A stretch of DNA of 23,285 bases, taken from assembly GCA_003427395.1 (NCBI GenBank), contig BFEA01000768.1, positions 471,501 to 494,785 of the forward strand, in the 5' to 3' direction. The stretch is from Chara braunii. Taxonomy: Eukaryota > Streptophyta > Charophyceae > Charales > Characeae. The notes under the pieces are model-generated. The model was not told the origin of the DNA. It was given only the letters and a program-made list of their open reading frames with translations, and made no database searches. Position numbers and translations under genes: made by a program. This document shows, one piece after another, positions 17,666 to 23,285 of the stretch (position 1 is its first letter; every line of letters starts with the position of its first letter).

Positions 17666-19531
17666 ATGTTTGCCAAATTCATGAACGGGTCAGACGCCGA
17701 TGAGGAGAGAGTTGACGATGCTAGACTAACACGTGCAAGGTCACGTAGGATCCCGCACGTGTTCCAGGCCCTACAACCGGAAGACGAAAGACGCATTCGT
17801 GCCGAACGCAGAGCCCATGCTCTCGCAGCATCGAGAGAGGCAGCAAACGTTGCAGTTAGGGAACAGGCTGCAGCAACAGCCAGGGCAACAACCATGTCTT
17901 CTGCAGCAACATCCTCCACTGCATCTTCTGTTGTCTCCTCGTCTGGACCCCAATTGGGAATGCCAATAGGGTCCGAGAGCACTTCCAGTTCAGTAGGATC
18001 ACGACAGTCTACAAGTCAAATGGCGGGCTCGCAGTTCAGCCCGTTGACTCCTCGCGAAATGGAGCTCAGGGAGCTCCAACAGGTCGAAAGGATCCGTGAA
18101 AGATTAGAGAGGGAACTGAAACAAGCTACTGACAGAGAAAGAGAAATCAAAAATAGAACAGCCAGGCTTGATACATTAGAGGCTGACAAAGCTGAGTTAG
18201 AGGGCTTGGATGACTCTGGAATGAATGAGCCCATGAAAGTGTTGAGGAACAACACGTTGTCGCTGCATGCGCACGTGGACAGCAGGTTGGACTTCATCCA
18301 AAACACTTTGGACCAGATCCTGGACGTTCTAACTAGGCCAGGATTTAGGCCACCAGCACAATCGCCATTGCCGTTATGGGCGATGTCAGGCCCCTTTCCA
18401 GTTCAAGCTGGTACACAACCAAGTGGTACGTCTGCAGCAGTCGCACAGACTGTTGCATCTTCTTCTTCGGGTCCAGCNGTGGGAGCTACACCACCGCAAC
18501 AACCTGTTCAGCAATCTGGACAGCCGCAGGGTCAATGGTATCCTAAGACCCCAATGAAACCGCCTCTTGCCTTCTCAGGCGAGAGAAAGGACGAAGAGCT
18601 CAACACATGGTTGAGGACTGTCCTGGTTTGGGTGAAGGCAAAGAGGACCTCGCCTGAGGATGAAGTGGTAACTGCTGCATCTTACCTCGAGGGTAAGGCA
18701 GCCAAATGGCTAGATGGTGTAGTTGTGAAAGCAGGGTACGGGCGACGCATGGCGGACTGGGCTAAGTCATTAAAGTTAGACCAGTTCATGGAAATGGTAG
18801 AAGCTCGATGGCATAATCCACAGGAGGCACAAAGAGCCACTGATGCGATTAACAAACTGGACCAACGAAAGTTCAAGTCGGTCAGAGAGCTTACGACTAC
18901 CGTTGAGAGCCTGATCCTCGTCCCTGGCATCAACTATAGTGACCAGTTCCTGTTAACAACCTTTGTTGGATGTCTTCCTGAGAACATCAGGAACTTGCTG
19001 GCCAGCGAGGCACGCCTCGAGTACCATTCATTTGAGACATTGTCTAGGAAAGCCTTAGATTTGGAGGCCACACTAGGCAATGCTCAACCCACTCAGAATG
19101 ACACGAAGAAGAAGAAGAGTCCTCAGGAGTGGAAGAAGAAGGGGGCTAAGTTGATGATGGTGGAGTCCGATGGGACTCAAACTGAGATCGACGAGCTCAC
19201 TGACCTGATGGACTATACAGAGTTTGACGGCGAGGAGGTAGCTGAGGGTAGCACCCTCGCCGCGGTAGTCAAGACTAAGGCAGGTGGCCGAGGGAAGGGC
19301 CAACCAAGGAGTCAAGGGAAGGCCGCCTCCAATCAGACCAAGCAGGCTGATTGGGTGAAGGCAGGTCTTGATCAAGACGTGTGGCGTGACCGCCGAGTGT
19401 GTGGTGCTTGTATCAACTGCGGGGAATACGGTCACTCGCAGTACAAGTGCCAGAATGCAAAGGTTACGCAAAAGATACCTCCAAAGATGGGGGCATCTTA
19501 TTCCCAGGCTTCTAGCTCAGGAAAAGCGTGA
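17666..19531 (+). CDS. gag: Element C: Gag polyprotein
   Basis: Gag of a Ty3/gypsy element, 621 residues from the first ATG (a GTG three codons earlier is in frame but is not a likely eukaryotic start). Order: an Arg/Ala-rich N-terminus, a Ser/Gln-rich linker, a Glu/Arg-rich coiled coil (LQQVERIRERLERELKQA), a Pro/Gln linker, the retrotransposon gag capsid domain (about residues 300-475: LNTWLRTVLVWVKAK, AASYLEGKAAKWLDG, LTTFVGCLPENIRNLL), a basic stretch, and one CCHC knuckle CINCGEYGHSQYKC at 19409-19450. One ambiguous base at 18478 gives an unknown residue. No internal stop, so this is the best-preserved gene in the window. Its own leader and PBS lie upstream and pol follows in the same general frame. 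Confidence 0.9.
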   Translation: MFAKFMNGSDADEERVDDARLTRARSRRIPHVFQALQPEDERRIRAERRAHALAASREAANVAVREQAAATARATTMSSAATSSTASSVVSSSGPQLGMPIGSESTSSSVGSRQSTSQMAGSQFSPLTPREMELRELQQVERIRERLERELKQATDREREIKNRTARLDTLEADKAELEGLDDSGMNEPMKVLRNNTLSLHAHVDSRLDFIQNTLDQILDVLTRPGFRPPAQSPLPLWAMSGPFPVQAGTQPSGTSAAVAQTVASSSSGPXVGATPPQQPVQQSGQPQGQWYPKTPMKPPLAFSGERKDEELNTWLRTVLVWVKAKRTSPEDEVVTAASYLEGKAAKWLDGVVVKAGYGRRMADWAKSLKLDQFMEMVEARWHNPQEAQRATDAINKLDQRKFKSVRELTTTVESLILVPGINYSDQFLLTTFVGCLPENIRNLLASEARLEYHSFETLSRKALDLEATLGNAQPTQNDTKKKKSPQEWKKKGAKLMMVESDGTQTEIDELTDLMDYTEFDGEEVAEGSTLAAVVKTKAGGRGKGQPRSQGKAASNQTKQADWVKAGLDQDVWRDRRVCGACINCGEYGHSQYKCQNAKVTQKIPPKMGASYSQASSSGKA

Positions 19532-22233
19532 GGCCAGTGGAAGTGTTAGCGGCTTCTACTCAAGATGACGTGGGCTTGATACCCTCCCCACTTCATGACA
19601 AGGCCGAAGCTAATGACTCCTTAGCCACCCCGCAGACACAACTAGACCAAACTATGCTCTACGTTAGATGTGTCTGAGGCCTTAGAAGACTTAGCACTGA
19701 AGAAAGGTCCTAAAGGGGAACATTTCGTGGTGGAAGTGGATGTAGGAGGCCGCAAATGTGGTGCCTTCATAGACATCGGATCCATGCGGAATTACATAAG
19801 TCGAGACTGTTTGGAAAGGCTGCACATACAGGACCGGGTACGACACCTCAGTAGACCTGTAGCATCTACTTCGGCCAACAAGGAGCGCATGATTGTAACA
19901 GACTATATCAAGGACGTAGTCTGTACCTTCTCCTATGGAGGAGGCGAACTTAATCATAAGATTTCGTTCTTGGTTAGCGACGACTTACCATTCGACATGT
20001 TGTTAGGCATGTACTGCCTCGAAGTTGCTAAGCGCCAGTTTGATTGGGATAAGAAGGTGCTCAAGCATAAGTTGCCCGATGGCCGAACTGTCAGATTAAC
20101 CAAGTTCAAGGCCAGTAGCATTATAGATACCTATGGCTGCTTGTGCGCATCAGCGTTCTACAATTACTATAAGCAAAACCAAGAGGAGGGTATGTACCTT
20201 GTGTATGTCTCTGAGAAAGGGGAGGCCGTTAAAACACCCCCAAAGATAGAACGCGTCGTTGCTAAGTTCCCTGATCTGTTCGAGGAGCCCACAGGAGTTG
20301 TTGAAAGGGAAGTTGTCCACGCCATAGAAATCATTCCAGGGAGGAAGACCCCAAAGGGAAGGATGTATAGGATGGCTCCCGCCGAGTTAGATGAACTTCG
20401 GCGACAACTTAAGGAGCTGACAGAGAAGGTATGGATTCGGCCTAGTACTTCCCCTTACGGATCACCCGTTCTATTCGTACCGAAGAAGGGGGGTACTTTG
20501 AGGATGTGCATTGACTATAGAGGCCTCAATGCCATCACAGTGAAGAACGCAGAGCCTCTACCTCGCATAGACGACCTATCGGATAGGGCGCAGGGATGCA
20601 AGTACTATAGTAAGATAGACTTGAAATCCGGATATCATCAGATCGCAATAAGACCTGAGGACCAACACAAGACAACCTTTCAGACCAGATACGGTCTGTA
20701 TGAGTTTGTAGTGATGCCCTTTGGTCTTTGCAATGCGCCGGGTACATTCCAGCACGCTATGAATCGGATCTTTCATGACCATTTAGATAAGTTTGTCATG
20801 GTGTACCTTGACGACATTCAGACCTTCAGCAAGTCTACCCAGGAGCATGCAAAGCACGTTGAGACGGTACTCTCACCCCTGCGACAGCACAAGTATAAGG
20901 TCAACTTAGAGAAATGTGAGTTCGGTCGCACTAAGATACTATACTTGGGTCATGAAGTATCCGCAGAAGGGATTAGGCCGGAGGATGCGAAGGTGGCTAG
21001 TATTCGAGACTGGCCACGACCTCAGACTGTCACTGAGGTCAGATCTTTCTTAGGAATGTGCGGCTACTATAAGAACTTCGTAAATAACTATTCTACAATC
21101 GCCTCTCCTTTGACTGATCTAACTCGACTTAAAACGTCGTGGGACTGGAGTGATGAGTGAGAGGGTGCTTTCAAGAGATTGAAGCATGCACTCATGAATC
21201 ATGAGGTTCTCATGGTTCCCGATCCTCAGAAGCCATTCATAGTGACCACTGACGCAAGCCAATACGGCATTGGCGCAGTGCTGCCTCAACAGGATGGGAA
21301 AAAGTTGAGACCCATTGAGTATATGAGCAAGAAGATGCCATTAAAGAAGTTGGCAAAGTCCACCTATAAAAGGGAACTCTATGCTCTATACAAAGCACTT
21401 GTCCATTGGAGACATTTCCTATTGGGAAGGTTCTTCTACTTGAGGACTGATCATCAAACCCTCAAATGGATCAAGACTCAACCGGCTCTTTCCGACGCAC
21501 TCAAGCAATGGATTGAGGTCATAGACCAATATGATTTCAAGCCTGAGTATCTGAAGGGAGAGTATAACAAGGTTGCTGATGCGCTATCACGTAGAGCCGA
21601 CTACCTAGGTGCGCTAGTTTCTGACTTTGGCGTATCTGAAGAAGTAACTCAATCATTCGTGGGAGCCTATCAGGAAGACCCTGTCACGATGGACATCATG
21701 CGCAAACTTCAGGCAAAAAACAAGGCCACGGAAAGTGAGTTTATGATGGTGGACGGGTTACTCTATCTTGATAAGGCCGGAATAAAGAGATTAGTAGTTC
21801 CATCTAGTGAGCGATTGCGTAGTTTGTTTTTAGGCGAATGTCATGACGCAACTGGGCACTTTGGCTACAAGAAGACGAGTGCTAACCTAGTACAACGATT
21901 TTGGTGGCCAGGAATGTTCGATGACACAAAGAAGTACGTAGAGACCTGTCAGGTCTGTCAACGGGACAAGCCGCGAACTCAAGCACCGCTTGGGTTGTTG
22001 AAGCCTTTGCCTATTCCTGCCGATCCAGGACAGAGTGTTTCCATGGATTTCATGGACACCGTGGTGACTAGTAAGAGTGGCAAGAGGCACATCTTCGTCA
22101 TCATCGATCGATTCACCAAGTACGCTAGACTAGTGGCTATGCCAGAGACCGCAAGAACTGACTATGTCATCAAGTTGTTCAAAGACAACTGGGTGCGTGA
22201 CTTTGGTTTACCGAAGTCAATCGTTAGTGACCG
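19532..22233 (+). pseudogene. pol: Element C: Pol (protease, RT, RNase H, truncated integrase)
   Basis: After the gag stop, a pol-like linker is readable in another frame (LAASTQDDVGLIPSPLHD), and the main frame opens near 19668. Protease has FIDIGSMRNYIS (19769 on), where family members have D[TS]G[AS]T, and LPFDMLLGMYCLE. RT is complete with [26 protein letters not shown] and YLDD at 20804-20815. One TGA at 21158-21160 separates it from RNase H, which continues in the same frame (TTDASQYGIGAVL, YKRELYAL, RTDHQTLKW, ADALSRR). The integrase has the HHCC finger (GECHDATGHFGY, CQVCQRDK) and the first two core Asp (SMDFMD, IVSDR), then ends abruptly at about 22233. The catalytic Glu, C-terminal domain, PPT and 3' LTR are gone. 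Confidence 0.93.
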
Positions 22234-22241
22234 ATGTCGGT

Positions 22242-22267
22242 GCGAATACCCTTACAAGGGTATCCGC
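22242..22267. repeat. Hairpin near the left end of the unassigned block
   Basis: The inverted repeat GCGaATACCCTT-AC-AAGGGTATcCGC has a perfect 8-bp inner stem with a 2-base loop and a 3-bp outer stem beyond one mismatch. It starts about 8 bases after the point where integrase homology ends. Confidence 0.85.
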
Positions 22268-23242
22268 CCTGGTTTTTGCAAGTGACAGAAAATAGTTTTG
22301 GTCTAGAGTCTAAGTATACCGCGCTAAGCGCGGCTGCATCAGTAATTGCTTTGACTGGGTGGTTGACCGCAATAGCGAGTGCGTGGGCGCGCAGGTTTAA
22401 GGCTCGCGTGATACTTTTCTGTTATATTGTCGTAAAGCCGGCCCGGACCTCAGTCGTTTTGCTTGGTGATATTATTATTATTATTTTTTTTTTTGATTAA
22501 GCAGGAATTAAGGATATATTTTTTTTATTGGTACATTTGACCGAGTCGAGTGCGAGTGCGGAGAACGACTCCGACGACGGCATCGACAATAACGGTGCGA
22601 TTTCGTGCGGTGAGCAGGATGTCGCAAGATGACGCGCAGGAGCAATTACGGCATAGTATAAGCAAGCCGGCGCGGGCACTGGGAGCCGCGCAGCCGTTTT
22701 GTTGGCCCAAAGCGCCGCGCCGCACCGTCTTGTATGGTACTCTGCAGGCGCTGGTATCAGGCTTGGGCTTAGCCCTATAGGTTACGGCATTGGGTTGACG
22801 CTACGGAGGTTCGGGGATCGAGGTCGGCGGACGCCGATGTAGCAATGGCAGCGGAGCGGCGTGGAGAAAATCGGAGGGGTCGAGGTCCCGGCGGAACTAT
22901 CCCCCTTCGTTTTTTTTGTTTACAAGCGCGACGGAAGGGGGCCGATTCGTAGGGCTGCCCGTTAAAAGTTCCCCGTTTCAGTTTTATTATTTTTGTTTAG
23001 CCTCCTTTTTATTTTTGTTTCACCCGTGTCCCGTTCTGGGACGCGATATCGGGCCTAATGCAGGGTCACATGGGGTGTGTTATGTTCGGGAGGTTGCCTG
23101 AAGTGCAGTTCCAAGTTGTTTTTTTTGCAGATGCGCCGAACTTACCCCGCTATTATCGCGCTATAGTATTTTGGGGAACCTCGTATCAGTCACATATGTG
23201 TTCAAGCCTCCAATGAGAGGGCATGAGGGAGCCGCAGTGCCG

Positions 23243-23280
23243 CCCACCAGCAGGGGCGACACCTGCTACGGCTGGGTGGG
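23243..23280. repeat. Nested inverted repeat at the right edge of the window
   Basis: CCCACC-AGCAGG at 23243-23254 pairs with CCTGCT (23262-23267) and GCTGGGTGGG (23271-23280), giving an interrupted stem-loop. It may be a terminal structure of whatever occupies the right-hand block, or coincidence in GC-rich DNA. Confidence 0.6.
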
Positions 23281-23285
23281 TGAAA

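Larger units (their letters stand above)
22234..23285. other. Unassigned CpG-rich block joined to the broken integrase of element C
   Basis: From the break, the sequence opens TGTCGGTGCG and contains a strong hairpin (22242-22267), a second one (CCGCGCT-a-AGCGCGG, 22319-22333), T-runs (22488-22494, 22520-22527, 22911-22918, 23119-23126) and many CpG dinucleotides, unlike the rest of the window. Two overlapping short open frames (plus 22550-22780 starting with GTG; minus 22725-22525) have no recognisable domain. A pyrimidine run ending TTTTTTGCAG at 23131 resembles a 3' splice site, but no exon can be supported. It may be the left end of another inserted element. No function is assigned. Confidence 0.4.

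Noticed and set aside
17644-19471. Minus-strand open frames opposite element C gag
   Set aside because: They are shadows of the well-supported Gag frame and have no domains of their own.
599-22233. An env-like gene that would make any of these an endogenous retrovirus
   Set aside because: In B the integrase stop is 39 bp from the LTR and in A the chromo-like tail runs into the PPT; C is truncated. There is no room for env in A or B.
22752-22760. TGGTATCAG as a further tRNA-iMet primer-binding site
   Set aside because: The match stops after nine bases and it is not preceded by a CA terminus or LTR-like sequence.
22550-22780. 76-codon open frame in the CpG-rich block
   Set aside because: It begins with GTG, has no domain, and an opposite-strand frame is equally open, as expected in GC-rich DNA.

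Overview
The window is retrotransposon-dominated nuclear DNA from a land plant or streptophyte green alga. The evidence is three different Ty3/gypsy-type elements with chromodomain-like integrase tails, primer-binding sites (PBS) complementary to initiator-Met tRNA, long purine-rich microsatellites, and no bacterial-type gene organisation. The protein style (for example a Gag starting MVETRSGK and RT with [13 protein letters not shown]) resembles Ty3/gypsy proteins I associate with charophytes such as Chara. That attribution is recall, not a database result. No confident host gene was found.

Layout. 1-260 is a GGA microsatellite with minisatellite spacers, followed by GC-rich non-coding DNA to about 598. 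599-3288 (+) is the 5'-truncated, decayed pol of element A (partial RT, RNase H, integrase, chromo-like tail), followed by a polypurine tract (PPT) and a 3' LTR from 3231 to about 4296. 4297-5505 is a non-repetitive island with a possible 3'-UTR and one weak ORF. 5506-5850 is a compound purine microsatellite.

5937-14903 (-) is element B, the only structurally complete element. It has two LTRs of 979-980 bp, about 94% identical by my hand alignment, with TG...CA ends, a 4-bp target-site duplication (GTAG), a PBS, a 1.2-kb leader, gag, protease, RT, RNase H, integrase and a PPT. Its genes carry several frameshifts and stops, and its protease region contains an assembly gap of 24 N flanked by a 136-bp duplication. 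Removing B joins 5936 to 14908.

14908-15212 ends like an LTR and is followed by a PBS at 15215 (remnant D). Element C (+) has its own PBS at 16415, a long leader, a near-intact gag (17666-19531) and a pol interrupted by one frameshift region and one stop. It is broken off inside the integrase core at about 22233. From there to 23285 the sequence changes to CpG-rich, hairpin-containing DNA that I cannot assign.

How it fits together. Each element encodes or once encoded Gag, protease, RT/RNase H and integrase for copy-and-paste transposition, but none looks autonomous now. The most distinctive non-coding structures are a regular 10/12-bp array of TTGAC[C/T] (W-box-core) motifs in B's leader, an over-represented octamer GCTATGGC/GCCATAGC in the non-coding parts, and the unassigned right-hand block.
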